Positions 44,249 through 56,660 of a stretch of 64,000 bases of DNA are shown here, one piece after another. The notes beneath the pieces were generated by a model. The model did no database searches and was not told where the DNA came from. It saw only the letters and a program-made list of their open reading frames with translations. The stretch is from contig OZ037871.1 in the NCBI GenBank assembly GCA_964035575.1, positions 186,001 through 250,000 of the forward strand, in the 5' to 3' direction. This DNA is from Rhynchopus sp. YZ270_cl-10 (lineage: Eukaryota > Euglenozoa > Diplonemea > Diplonemida > Diplonemidae). How positions within the stretch are numbered: the stretch's first letter is position 1; each line of letters starts with the position of its first letter. Both the position numbers and the translations under genes were made by a program.

Positions 44249-46061
44249 CCCTCTCGTGCTTAGTCACCTTAAAAAAAAGGGAAAGTTGGTAAGATGAACC
44301 TAAACCTCTCTGTACTTAGCCAACCTTTAAAAAGAACATGTTACACATAGTCAGGGGGGGGAAATGCGAAACTTTTTATAATCAATTCTTCGGTAATTCC
44401 TTGGAATATTATACAATATCGGGCGTGTGTGGGCATGGATGAATGCCGGAAAAGAGAGAAGAAAAAATGAAAGAAAAAAATTGTTAGATAAATGCAACAT
44501 TGCGCACACATCAAAAACTGCACCCCCCCCCCCCCTCCTTACTGGATGAAGGAACACCTTCGCAGACTGCACTCTACGAACCGTTTGTCTTTTTTTTGTT
44601 GTGTGCTCCAAAAAACTCACTTTGCAACAAGCAAGTCAATGGCAATATTTACGTTAGAAAGAGAGAGAAGAAAAAAAAAACTCCGTTTTTACCGTTGTAC
44701 ATTGAAATCCCCGATTTTTTTTTAAAAATTGTTGGAGTAGTGTAGTTGCCTCGATTGTGTTGCCACAGTTTTGTGCAATCTCCACTGTTTTTCTTTCAAA
44801 TCAAAGAGTTTTAGAGTGTTTTTTTCATAGCGATTCGTGACTTTTTTTTCTCCTTTTTTAATCGCTAAAACTCTCTAAAAACACCAATCGGAGAGTCTCC
44901 GAGACTCTTCGGGGAGTTTCAATGTATGCAAGTTGTAAGAAGTAAAAAGGAGTGTGTGAAGAAAAGAAAAAGAAAAAAGAAAACACAGAAAATAAACAAA
45001 ATGGACAGCGGGGGGAAAAACTGGGTAGACATAATCACAACGAATACGTCTTAGAGTAGCGGAACCCCCTCCCTTTTGTCAGCTGAACACTTTTCAGTTC
45101 CCTTTATGGAGAGGGGGCAAAAAAGTTTGCACTATGGTTTCAACACACTCCTGCGTTTTTAACATAAATGAACATTTTTTAAAAAAAGTGTTATTTCGAG
45201 CAAAAAAAAAAATAGGTGAAAATAGGAAATGGCAAAAGAAAATAGGACTATGCTGTGCATGACAGGGGAGGATATTGTAGTAGGGCGATGCTGATTCTCT
45301 GCTTTTCTGCTGTTCTCTGCTTCGTGCACAAAAAAGGAACAGCAACAAAAAAAAGAAGAAAAAAAAAGACACAAATTCATAATAGAAATACTTACTACTT
45401 TTAGCAAAACAGTAAGCACAAAAGAGTCAAAAAAAAAAATGGTTGTCAATGCAGGACCTCTGATGGAGGCGTCAACTACCCCATTACGGTCACGAGAAGA
45501 GGAGGGGGAGGGGGGAGAGAGAGACGTTGGTAGCAAAAAAATATAAGAAACGTACTTTGAAAAGACAAAGCCCTGTGACAGTGTTCCTAAATTTTGTACT
45601 TTGACTTTGCCAAGAAGGGTAATTCAAAGTGGAAAAAAAAAAAAAAGTGGGAAAAGAAAACTTGAAAGATGGTTGTACCTCTGGTGTACACTCATCTTAG
45701 GAAAACAAGTAAAAAAAAAAAGAAAATCATGAAAAGTTACTCCAAAGCGATGCCCTTTGTATTTTCCCACATTACAACGTTTTTTTTTTTTTTGCTTTTA
45801 GATTGCCGGAGTACTGTGACCACGGTTGTGTTACCACAGTTGTTCAACCCCCACTTTTTTTGAAAATTTGTATTAGCGCATCCCCCCGAAATTTGGACAC
45901 CCGCCTTTTTACCCCTTTTTTTTTTGAAATTATTTTCTCCCCTCCAAAAACCCCTTCATCTCCCTTTTAAAATGTTACATTATTCGTTCACGGTTCTTTT
46001 GTGTCCTGCTCCTCCTCCTCCTCCTCACCTCTCTTCCTTCTACCTTTCGAAAATATTTTTT
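44249..46061. other. AT-rich spacer
   Basis: No gene is seen. Near 44808-44886 GAGTTTTAGAG..AGCGATT is partly mirrored by AATCGCTAAAACTCTC. At 44890-44918 there is a palindromic GGAGAGTCTCCGAGACTC. The rest is homopolymer-rich. Confidence 0.5.
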
Positions 46062-49000
46062 TTAGTCTGCGTCCATGATACGCTGTTTGAGTCCTTCCAT
46101 GATGAGGGATCCACGGAGAGTGATTTTTCCTTCAAAATCGTCTGTGGATTGCCCTGCCATGCCGATGTACGAGAGAAGCCCTCCGCCCTGCTTTCCTTCG
46201 ACTTTAACATCGAATGAGAAGGGGCCTTCGATGGTGTTGGCAGTGCTGGTTTCGACGTTGGTGTTGGCTGCGACGTCGTAGATGATTTCGGTTGTGGCGA
46301 TCTCTTCGTCGTTTGCGTTGAGAATGGAGAGTTGGATCGGTGCTTTCCAGCGTCCAAGCTGGGCTGCTTCGTCGTCTCTGTCTACTGGAACAACAAGGTG
46401 CATTCTTTGCATGAATTGGGGAGAAGTTGCCGCTCTGTTGTTCATTACTGACGCCGGGGCAGATGCGCACCACTCAATCACCGCATCGTGTCCTGCCTTG
46501 CCAGCTTCTTCTTCAGTAAACGCCAAGGCCTGCTCAACAATCTCCTTGTCAAGCTCTAAGGTAACGGAGATGTCATGCACAGAAGACCCATCAGCATGCA
46601 TCTTCCTCGCCATCTTCAACATCCCCGCAGGGTCCATCTGAGAGGGTTTGCCTACCCCAGGTTTGCCTACCGTTTCGTATACCCCTACTTTCACCTTTAA
46701 TTTGAATGGAGACCCAATCCGGGCTTCGATTGGATAAGGCAAGCCGGTGATATCATCGACGTGGACTTGAACAAGATACGCGAGGTTGCGTGAACCGTCG
46801 GAGAGGATATTGAGCCATGAGGCGGTGACGATGACTTTGGATTCTTGACCGTCCTCTCCTTTGACGGGAACGTCCTCATACACGATGTGCTCTTCGGTGG
46901 AAGACACTTCATCTTTGACTTTGTGGCTGAGACGGAGACATCCCTTTGCACCAAGACGAAGCAGAGCGCGAACCGGAATGCCACGGCGGATGAGGTCAAT
47001 CCCCCCTCCCAGAACCGTTTCCTTAGAATGCACTGCGCCAAGAGAGTCGTCCGCTCCTCCAGAAAGAAGCCCATCTGCATCAAAGATTTCCAGGTCCACC
47101 GCTTGGTCTTCGTCGTGGATGACGAAGTCGTGCACGTTTTTGATTTTCCATGTGGGGTCGAGGGATTTGCACTGCGCAGTCTCATAGGTCTCAGCACCGA
47201 CCCGGATTTTGACGTAGGAATCAGAGTTCTTCTCTCCCATGAGGCTGGTGTCGCCTGCCATCAGGTGGTGTGCAGAGTCGACCTTGATGCGAAGAACACC
47301 AATAGGCTTGGGGTACTGCAATTCAATGGAGTTGAAGAGCGGGTCGAAGGGGACAACAATAAAGTTGGGGGCAGCTACGTATGACGCAACGTTGTCGACC
47401 ACGGTGCCGCAGACGAGAGAGTTCATTCCTGGCAGTTTGTCTACAACATCTGTCAGACCTGTAAAATCAATTTCAAGATCGGGGGGGTTCGGCATTGTAA
47501 CCTGCGCGGCGCCGATGAGTGGAATATCATTAAGCATAGGCCCCAGCTTCGCCTTGATGGTTCCTCTAAAGAGAACGCTTTTTGCACCAAAGTTGATGAC
47601 TTTGTCTCCAAGAGCGGTTGAAAGCTTGATAGAAATTTCCATGTCAACATCGCTTGAGAAGGTCAGGTTGTTCAATGTGATGACCATGCCTTCCCAGGGT
47701 GATCCCCATCCGGTGGGTCCACGGATCTTCTCTACCTGGATGGTGTTGAAGAAGGGAGGCTTTGAGCCGAGATCCACCTTTGGTATGGTGATGTCGAGGG
47801 AGGCGAGCTTGAGGGATTCTCCTGCTGCTGCGGCAGCTTTTTGCACGGCGGGTTCGACCTGCTCGCGGATGGTTGTTGTTGCAAAGGATTTGATAGAAGG
47901 CCACAGGCAGATGATCAGGAGGTTCACCCATTCAAGCGTTTCGGCTATCGTGGGCATGTCTTCTTCGCCAAGGAGTTTCCCCATCATAATGTCGAAGTCA
48001 CCCCAAGTGATGGACCCAGACCGCAGGCAGGCGTCCAACGCTGCGCGTTTGATAGGCTGTGCGCCGCTTCCGACAACGTTATCGCTAGATCCGTCTTCAT
48101 AGTATTTGGAACGCTTCTGAAGCTCCTCGGGGCTTGCCTTTTGTTTCTTTGCGTGAGGCCAGTCGACGGCCTGCCATTTCTTCCCGTCCTCCTTGTTGTA
48201 TGACCAGTCTTCGTGGTAGACTTCGTCCTTCCACCACTCCACGAATTCGGCTGTGGTGTCCAAGGAGTCTGCTTTGAGGTTCCAGTTCGCAGGGAGCTCG
48301 TTTGTGACTTCGAGGGCTTTGACGGTGATGTCGCCGTGGAGTGTGATGGACTGTCCGTTGCCAACAGGGATGTCAAAGGGTCCCACCAAATCCGCCTCGT
48401 CCCCCTTCTTGTCGTCGGTGACGTGGAGGTTCGCGTGGCCCACCTCTTTGTTGGCGGAGTCGAGGATCGTGACCTTGACGTTTTCTACCTTTTCGTCAGT
48501 GTTGATGTGGAGGACGTGTTCGTAGTAAGGGTTGGTGGCGGCCTTCTTGGCCATGAGAGACCACATGACGGCGACGTGCCAGGTGGAGAGGATGTGCATC
48601 AGCTCGTAGTGCTTCTTGCGCTGCTTGAGCTCCTCCTTGGATGCGATGGGGAGGGCCTCGGTCTCGGTCTTGCCTGCCCACGTGATGCGGGGGTCCTTCT
48701 CGGCGTCCTTCTCCTTCGGGAAGGCTTGCCAGTTGAGGTACACACCCTTCTTGCGCCACCACGCCTTGTCTGAGTCGTCGGCACCAAGGATGTACTTGCC
48801 GTCCTTCATCGCCAGGGCCTGTTCAATGAGTTTGTCGTCCTTTGGCATGTTCATCGTTGTTGTTTGCTGGATCTCCGACACAGACTTGTTCTGTTCTGTT
48901 CCAAGCTTGCGGATCAACTTCAACATATCCTCTGTGTCCATGAAGGCGCCAGGCTTGCACACACCAGGCCACGTCTCCTGGGAGCGGCTGCCCACATCGA

Positions 49001-50505
49001 CCTTCACCTTGAACGGAGGCTTCTTGTCCTTGATGACATCGGGCACATCGGTGATCTCTGCAATGTGGACAGACACGAGACGCTCTTTTGAAGCCGTCTC
49101 CTCATCCCTGATCGCAATCCACTCGGCACGCAGCTGCAGACGGCATGGGGGCATCTCGTCTCCGTCGTCGTCCTCACCTATGATGGGGAGACCGTCCTTT
49201 GTTAGGGGGACCTCTGCTTTGCGCCGTTTGCAGAGACGGTTCACAGGCAAATGCATCACGCTGTTCAGGGTTGGGGTGAATGGGGAGATGCATAGGGGCA
49301 TACCTTCCAATGACATCATCGCTGGTGACATGGTCGCTATCGTAGACGTTGATGGAGACCCACTGCTCCTGGTTGTAGACAAGGAAATCGTGCGTTTCAT
49401 TCCAGACGGGGCACTTCGAGTTCCTGACGGTCTTCGTCTTGAAGCACTGCGCACCTACACGGATCTCAATGTATGGGTCAACACCACCACCCCAATCAGC
49501 TCCGGGGAGGTTAACCGCACCTACGACATGGAGACGCATGATGCCCTCTGGTGGCGGGCATTTCAGTTTGGCCACATCCACAGACGGATGCATCGGAATG
49601 CTGATCATATTGGGTACAAGCATCCAAGACGCAAGGAAGTCGTTCACATAGCTGCGCACCTTCCCCTTCAACCCAGCCAGCTCCAACACTCTCCCAGTAA
49701 ACCCGGTGTAGTCAAGCTCCAATGTAGGGGGGTTTACGAAGGCGAATTCGATTCCACCGACCAAAGGCATTTCGTCAACAAATGGACGCAGCCAGATGAA
49801 CAGAGTTCCAAGGAAGTCGAGGTTCTGGATTCCAATCACTCCTGCAGAAGTGTTCATCTTCAAGGTCATGTCAGAACGGTATGTGATGCCCAGGTTGATC
49901 TCCACACCGCCATCCTCCTTGCCGTCAATCCCCTTCACTTTGCGAGCAGAGATTGGTCCAAACCCGGGGGAGCTGTCTCCCAGATCGAACTCCTCGATTT
50001 GGCAGGTAATGCCGTACCATTCGACCATCTGGGAGGTCATGTCTTGGAGAGATTCGCGGAAGGTCTTCTCGACGTAGACCTTGATGGAGGGCCACATCAC
50101 TTCGAGCATGGCAGTCATCCATTCTAGACCTTCGGGAAGGGTGATCTTCATGCCTGGGTTGGTTGGGTCTTCACCGGTGACAGATTGGAGGCGTCTAATG
50201 GCGGTGTTGTAGTCATTGAGTGTCATGGCTTCGACCCCGCGGGCGCGGTCGAGCGTTTCGAGCTTGGAGGCGCGCTTCTTGGCTTTCTTGGCCTTGCGTT
50301 TGGCCTCTTTTTTGACTTCCGGTGGAACTTCTTCCCCTTCGGCCTCGGCTTCTTCAGCTTCCTCCGCCTCCTTCACAGCCTCTGCAATGTCCTCCTTGAT
50401 CTGCGCCTTGATCTGGTGTGTCGCTTCATTGATCTTGGCCTGCTGGTCTGCGGAGACATGGTTCGAACGCTTCCCCTTCTTCTCCCCGCAGGCACAGTTG
50501 CCCAT
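46062..50505 (-). CDS. N-myristoylated protein with duplicated SMP-C2 modules (extended-synaptotagmin-like)
   Basis: Two exons (49304-50505 and 46062-49260) joined across a 43-bp intron (GTATGC..GAACAG) give 1,466 residues. Splicing restores the end of a C2 domain (DDVIGSVMHLPVNRL). MGNCACGEKK is a myristoylation plus palmitoylation signal, replacing the hairpin membrane anchor of classical extended synaptotagmins. A charged helix (30-85) precedes SMP1 (about 123-320; LEWMTAMLEVMWPSIK) and C2A (320-420; WGGGVDPYIEIRVG). A third domain, X1 (430-760), contains PPFKVKVDVG. The set repeats as SMP2 (about 840-1050; LEWVNLLIICLWPSIK), C2B (1050-1180) and X2 (1205-1466; SPFKLKVKVG). SMP domains carry lipids at membrane contact sites and C2 domains bind membranes. 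Lipid transfer is inferred. Confidence 0.85.
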
Positions 50506-51878
50506 TGTGCGGGAGTTGTGTGGGGGGTAGTAACGGTGTTGTAGTCTGAGGGGGGTGTGAATGTGAAAAGTGACGTCATCCGGGGCCAGTGGAAATGGTC
50601 AACAGGATAGCCAATGTGTTACCACTCATTCTCTGCATTCAGGTAGCGGAATGTTCACGCTTTCCCTTTCGGCAATGTCATGCAAATTTAAACGGCAATT
50701 TTTTTTGAAATCTTCGAAAGTGTATTGGAGAAAATGACGGAGAAAATGGTGTTCTTTTTTTTGTCTAATCGAAGGTTTTGTGGGGTTTTTGTCAAATGGT
50801 CATGGAGGGGAGAGACGGGGCAATTGACCAAGGGAGAAGGGGAAGGGAGTAGGGGGGTATATCTAAGAGGGCTAGGTGGGTTTTATGTGGTGGTATTTTC
50901 CCCCCCTTTGGTAGTGACAATAGAACTGTACATGTTTGGTTCCAAAGGAGGGGGGGGGAAAAGGAAGACGGGTTTCACACCTTACGTAGATCCTCAACAA
51001 AACACCGTTTAACCTAGGGTAATAATAGGCCAAGAGAAGTTGCTTCTTGTATTGAAACCCAGGTTTAACCATTAGCAAACAAGGAATATTGATGCAGATC
51101 TCCGACTGACCTATCGATGTCAGCCCCGCAGCGTTTTGCCTAATTCAGAAAGAATCTTTTTCATGAAGGTGTTAAAGCGTGGCGGGGGGAGGGGGGGAAA
51201 ACCCCGCACAGCTTTCCGACCATGAGTTGAACCTAAGCCTCTCTGCTTGGTCACTTTGGTCAATTCCCTCCCAAAAAAAGAGGGATGAAAAATCTAAAAA
51301 AATAAAATAACAAAAAGAGAAAAGAGTGAGAAAGAAAAAAGTGTGATTGTAATGTGTTGAGATCCATGAAGTGTGGAGCTTGGGTGTGACGCTCACGCAA
51401 TCCTCTTTTTCTCATGACACATTGACACATATTTGCAGAAAAAAAATGACATTATCAAAGAGACAACGGCATCTGCACAACAAAGCACTCTGAACCCGAG
51501 TGTCACATCCTAGGCCGTCAGCGTTCACGTGCTTTTATTTCGTTGCCTTTTATTTAGTCACCATATAATAACCCCATCTAACTACTGAACCGCTGTTTGA
51601 CCTTTCTTTTTTGTTATTTTTTTGTTTTTGCTTTTTTTTTTGAATAATTGATACCGTATAGACACCTCGCTTTTTTTTTCTTCGTGTGAGCTCCACGCAG
51701 ACGTTCCTCGCCCTTTTTTTGCTCTTGTTTGATCGGTTGCAGTGCATTCCCTTTGCAACAGTCTCATCATGGTTAATCGCCAATTGCTAAAGTCTATCAA
51801 GACGTGGTGAATAATGACGATACCATGCACAGCCTGCATTTCAAGGAAATACCTTTTGGTGCGAGTCACAGAGACCTT
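50506..51878. other. Spacer
   Basis: No gene is seen. A coding-strand tract ending CCCCCCTCAG lies about 45 bases before the ATG at 50505. A hairpin-motif copy (CTAAGC/GCTTGG) is at about 51220-51255. Confidence 0.5.
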
Positions 51879-54091
51879 TTACTTGACTCTCTTGGAGGCG
51901 GTTCCGATCTGGCAGTTGTTGACCTTTGTCGCAAAGCGAAGGGAGTTGGTGGTTTCGGGGAGGCTGCTGAGGACGGGTGAGATGTTGACGAGCATGAGCG
52001 TCTTGCAGTCGCCACCGAGGCAGCTCTTGAGGAGCCACGTCAGCGTGCTGTTGCGGAAGATGTGGTTCAGCTTGCTGGCGCCTTTGTCGCTCTTCACGAC
52101 ACGGCCCGCACCGTGCAGCTGCTGGATGACGTTGCCAAGATGCGTCAACGAGGTGTTGATGTGCTCCGCCTCCTTCAATGCCTCTCCAGTCACACCGCTG
52201 TCCTTCACACGCTCGGAGCCTGCCAGGTCAATCAGGTTGATCTCGCTCGCCATCTTCTGGCCCGTCCCTTCGTTGCGTCCGTAGATCTTCAGGGTGAAGA
52301 CGGAGTGGGAGCGGGAGCTGCGTTCGTTCATCTTCGTGGCGGCAGTGGTGCGGCGGCTTTTGGCTTGGAGCAGGACCTTGTGGACTGATTCGCAGTCGGT
52401 GACGTCGACAATGGCGCAGTTGGTCAGATGTGTGTCGTCCCCAGTGTGCTTGACTTCGATCTTGTCCTCAGCGCCGCTCCCAAGCAGGTCCCGCAGCTTG
52501 TCGTTGTAGATCTCGACGTAGCGTGCCTTCAGCGTCATGGTCCACCCACGCTCGCGCATCTCCTTGCTACGGTCGAAGAGAAGGTTCACTGCGCGTGGGA
52601 TGAGACCCTGGTCCTGCGGCAGTCCCTCCATAGTGTGCGTCTTGCCGCTGCCGGTCTGTCCGTACGCAAAGATGCACACCTTGTACCCATCTAATGAGGA
52701 CTGAACAAGGTTCGAGACTTCGTCGAAGACGCATTCCTGTCAAAGGTGATGTACAAAACCCTCCGTACACTAAGTTCTCTGAGGCTAAAGGAAGGGGTTT
52801 GTCTGGGAAGGTCCCTCAAAATCAATAAAGGGTAACATACCTGCGATGCGTTTGGCGGGAAGACTTTGTCGAACTCAAAATTCGTTACTTTTCCGTTTTT
52901 TTTCTCTCCGGTCACAGAGGTGCCCGCTGGCTCGCAGATTTCGACCCTGCGGGAGTCGAGCTCGTCGGGGAAAGTGAAGACTTCGGAGGGGAAGCTGTCC
53001 TCTGCGTCGAGTGTGGGGCGGAGGCGTGCGAAGACACGGATGTTTCCCTTGAGTTCCTGCAGGGAGTTGTGCAGCATGCGTCTTACGGCGGCAGCCTTTT
53101 CGAGGGTAGAGTCACGGTCTCGCAGTTGGTTCGTTGCTGCCTCGACGTCGCGCTTCAGTGTGTTCACCTTCTCCTTCAGGTCCCGCAGCTCCCCTTCCTT
53201 CTCCTTCTTCTCCTCCCGATGACTCCGTTCCTGTCGCTCCGCCGTCTTCGCCCGCAGCTCTGCCTCTGCCGCCCCTTCTGCAGACGCCTTCAACTTCTCC
53301 TCCAACTCCTTCATCTGTTTCAATAGCTGTGCTTTTTCGGTTCCGCTTTTTTTGAGCTCATCTTGCGCCTTTCGGTTTTCCTCTCTGAGACGCGACTGCG
53401 CAGCGTTGTCTGCAACAGCTGCAGCACGGTTGGCAGTTACGTCCTCAGTTTTCTGCCGTTTTGGCAGACGTTGCGCGGTGTTTACATCCATATTAGCAAA
53501 CTTCATGATAAACTGCATGGCCGGCCCTGCCGGGGTGCTGCCCCGTGGTGTTTCAAGAGACACCCTCGGTGTCGGAACAGCTTCCATCGGCAGACAACGT
53601 GCTGTTGTGTCCTCAGCTTCTGGGGAAGTAAGCGCTGACGCCTTGCGTTTTCTTGCAGGATTTGTTTTCGGTGCAAAGGTTTTTGCCGGGGTACCCTGAG
53701 AAGGTGCTGTGCCCTGAAACTGCTGTCTCCGTTCCGCTGCCGCATACTCCGGTGTTTCTTCCCCTTCACACATCTCATCAAACCACCGTTTAAACCACGT
53801 CAAAAACGCAAGGTTGTGTGTCTGCTGTCCCTTAACGAGACGCTGTACATCAACAGAAGCGGAAGGATATTCCACCTGATGTTTGGCAAGAAACGTCATC
53901 AACAGCTTGAAATTTGAGAGTTTCTGCTCCTCGTTTCTGGCATTGAATATGACCCTCTGCAGTGGCAGCGCCTTCGTGAATAGCAGGTCCACAAGCTGGC
54001 AGTACTGCCACCCAGCAGACATCTCGGTGATGGATCGCATGCTCAGCTCTAAGGTGTCGTTCAGCCATGCGAGCATGGCACGTTGCGACAT
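51879..54091 (-). CDS. Kinesin-14 with an EB1-type CH domain
   Basis: Exons 52841-54091 and 51879-52736, with a 104-bp intron (GTATGT..TGACAG), give 702 residues; splicing joins FPPNASQ to ECVFDEVSN and completes the motor. Residues 4-103 match the EB1/MAPRE calponin-homology fold: LAWLNDTLEL, YCQLVDLLF, EEQKLSNFKLL, RLVKGQQTHNLAFLTWFKRW. A basic Pro/Thr linker follows, then a coiled coil (about 230-345). The C-terminal motor begins with the kinesin-14 neck QELKGNIRVFARLRP (349 on). It has the P-loop GQTGSGKT (443-450), switch I NERSSRSH and switch II DLAGSER. Kinesin-14s walk to the minus end; EB1 CH domains bind growing plus-end lattice. A minus-end motor that tracks plus ends is inferred. 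Confidence 0.93.
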
Positions 54092-54186
54092 GGTGAAGGG
54101 GTGAGAGGGTTGGACAGGGTTAGTGTGTGTACCTCTGGAATAATGGAGTTTGTTTTGAACAAGAGTATTTGGTGCTATATGGAGCC

Positions 54187-54244
54187 ACAGCTGAGAATAA
54201 GACTCGGGGACCCGGGACCGGGTACCGGGCTTCTTCTCAGCTGT
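54187..54244. repeat. Hairpin repeat upstream of the kinesin gene
   Basis: ACAGCTGAGAA pairs with TTCTCAGCTGT around a GGGGACCCGGGACCGGG loop. It is related to 31507-31548 (shared CTGAGAATAAGACT and GGGGACC..GGGACC). It lies about 100 bp before the ATG, so it could fold in the 5' leader or sit in the promoter. Confidence 0.6.
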
Positions 54245-55536
54245 GACGGGGGGGTACTACTACTGTGAGTTTGTAAGGAAATAGAAACTTACGAAAAACC
54301 TCGTGAGGAGAGGTTGTGGTGAAACCTACTTCCTCGACCTGTTTTGGTGAGGTGTAGCTCTGCAGTTCGGTCCCCAGAACCGCAAAGATGGTGTTCAAAA
54401 ATGCGTTTCTATTTCCTCCTTCATGAGGTATAAAAAGAGGAATGCAAGGAGGGGGGTAAGGCAACTCTGTTTAATTCACTGCTCTGCAGCGGTGCGTTGT
54501 TTGTGTTACAGCATAAAGCATTCTCTTTCGTTCTTAGTCATCTTTTTTTTTCTTCGAAAACTTGGTTGTATATTAGTATAGACACCCTGAGGATGACCTA
54601 CACTATATTCCTTTTTTTTTCACAAAATGGCTTTTTTCTCTCTGGGAGACGGTAAGCAGTCTCTTTGATGAGTCCCTGCACCGTATGGTATTGTGCTACA
54701 TCCCCTCAAGCGTTGTTGTACACACATCTAAAAAAGAATAAAAAAAAAAAAAAAAAAAAAAAGTAAGAATCGGAGGTAGCATTGGGTGCGCGTATGGTGA
54801 CGCATTTTATTTTATTTTTTGAAAACTTGGTTGCATTAGTGTAGCCACCCTAGAGTGTGCTCCACTATATTTTTTTTTGAACTCAATGTGTGATCAATCC
54901 TTTAGATGAGCAGAGTTTCAATATTTCCCTTGAAAAATTGAAAAATTGATGACATGTAGACACCTCGCTTTTTTCTCGTATGAACACCACGCAGCCATTT
55001 TTTTTTTTCTTTTCCCCAACCCCATTCCCACTCCCCCCCAGCCCCTTTTGTTACTTTTTGTTTGAAAAATGCAAAAGATTCGTCCGTTATAACCTTAGAG
55101 TAGCTCGACGTGGTCTTAGTAAGAAAAGGACTAAGGGAGAATGCTGCTGCGTGTCCCAAGACAGAATACACATATTTTAGCAAAATAAAAGAGAGGGGTA
55201 AAAAATACCGCTCGTGTACATAGGTTAAAGAAAGGGAAGAACCTAAGCCTCTCGTCAGGTTTTGTCAACAAAATTTTATTTTTTGTTTTGTTCGTAGAGT
55301 GCGTAATAAATATTCTGTGTTGATGTTTTTATAATACGCTCCCACCTGACTACCTGGACGTGAAGAGGAAACCTCTTAAAGAGTCTTTGAGGCCTAAAAG
55401 AGAAAAGTAGGGAAAGTTGAGACAAAATATGCCGAGTAGTTGCACACCCATCATAAACTGTTTCATATACTAACGATTCTACTGAACATCATAAGAAAAG
55501 TTTTATAAGCTGAACCTAAGCCTCTCGTGCTTAGTC

Positions 55537-55618
55537 TGATTAGATTACTTAATGTTTTGAACATTGGTTATTCATCAATATTTTTTTGTTGTATTTTTGG
55601 ATCCTTTTTGTTTTGTCT
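55537..55618 (+). repeat. 5' fragment of the 336-bp repeat
   Basis: It matches the first 80 or so bases of the copies at 41981, 43561 and 43913, then stops in TTTTGTTTTG. It is preceded by a complete hairpin motif, GAACCTAAGCCTCTCGTGCT. Confidence 0.8.
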
Positions 55619-55989
55619 CACCTTGTGTTCCTAAAGCAAGCGCCTTCAGGATGCAGCCAACAAAAATTCAAAAAAAAAAAAAAAAAAAGAAAAAGAGGGT
55701 TCACGGATGCTGCCAGATCTGGCCAGATTTGGGGGCCAATTCCCCAGATCTGGCTCGTTTTCCAGATGTGGAGATCTTGTTTCCAGATCTGGCCAGATCT
55801 GGCCAGATCTGGGAATCTGGGAAATTTTTTTTTTCAAAAAAAAAAAAAAACCCCCCAGATCTGGCCAGATCTGGAAATCTGGCCAGTTTTTTTTTTTTTT
55901 TCTCAGATTTCTGGCTATTGTCTCCCAGGGAAAGGGACTCTCGAATTTTTTTTTTCGCCCCTAAAAAGGACTAATTTCGACGATTTGAG

Positions 55990-56660
55990 GCCATTTAAAG
56001 CAAAATTTGGCACTTTTGAGCATCTGTGGGGGTCTAAAACGTGGTTTTGCGAACCCGAAATTTCATGGTTTTTACCAAAGACAAGTCGATTTTTGAAAAA
56101 TCTCGAAAAAAAAAATTTTTTTTTTCCGGGAAAATTTTGACCCCTGAGCAGGGTTTTTGTGTACCAAAAAGTAAGAGTCGGGTGTTTTGACGATCTGGTA
56201 CCGCCATATGCAGTACAGGGGCCCACAATTTCGACTTTTTCTTAGCAATTTCCTTCATAATTTTTTTTTGCGATTTTTGGCAAAGGCAAATCTCAGGCAA
56301 AAAAAATTCACCCCTGATAGTGGGTCCTTGGGTGTCCAAAGATGCCAAAAACACAAAAATTTTGATGTTTTGACCATCTGTGGGCGCCTAAAACGCACTT
56401 CTCTGCCCAAAAAATGAATATCGATTTTTCCTTAGCGTTTTTATAGCCGTGATTTTTGGGTATTTTTTCGCAAAGGGAAAAAAAAAATATCAACCAAAAT
56501 AGTGGGTCCTTGGGTGACCAAAAATGCAAAAAAACGCATTTTTTTTTTGGTGTTTTGACCCTTCAGAACCACCCAAAACGCACTTTTGTGTACCAAAACA
56601 CGCATATTTCACATTTCCTTAGCAATTCCTTCACAAGTGCAAGGTGATTTTTGACCAAAC
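55990..56660 (+). repeat. Four degenerate tandem units of about 174-187 bp
   Basis: Each unit carries TGTTTTGAC or CTTTTGAGC, then ATCTGTGGG, CTAAAACGCACTT and TTTCCTTAGCAATT. Unit marks fall near 56008, 56182, 56361 and 56548. GGGTCCTTGGGTG occurs in the last two. No coding potential. Confidence 0.65.

Larger units (their letters stand above)
54092..55695. other. Spacer with small repeats
   Basis: No gene is seen. The region holds a hairpin at 54187-54244, hairpin-motif copies at about 55236 and 55508, and a 5' fragment of the 336-bp repeat. Long A and T runs dominate. Confidence 0.5.

Noticed and set aside
49174-49454. Overlapping frames suggesting two separate C2 genes or a frameshift
   Set aside because: A 43-bp GT-AG intron at 49261-49303 joins them in frame and restores the C2 domain, so one spliced gene explains both.
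52690-52840. C-terminal extension of the first kinesin frame (VCYPLLILRDL..)
   Set aside because: It is the 104-bp intron read through. Splicing restores conserved motor sequence.
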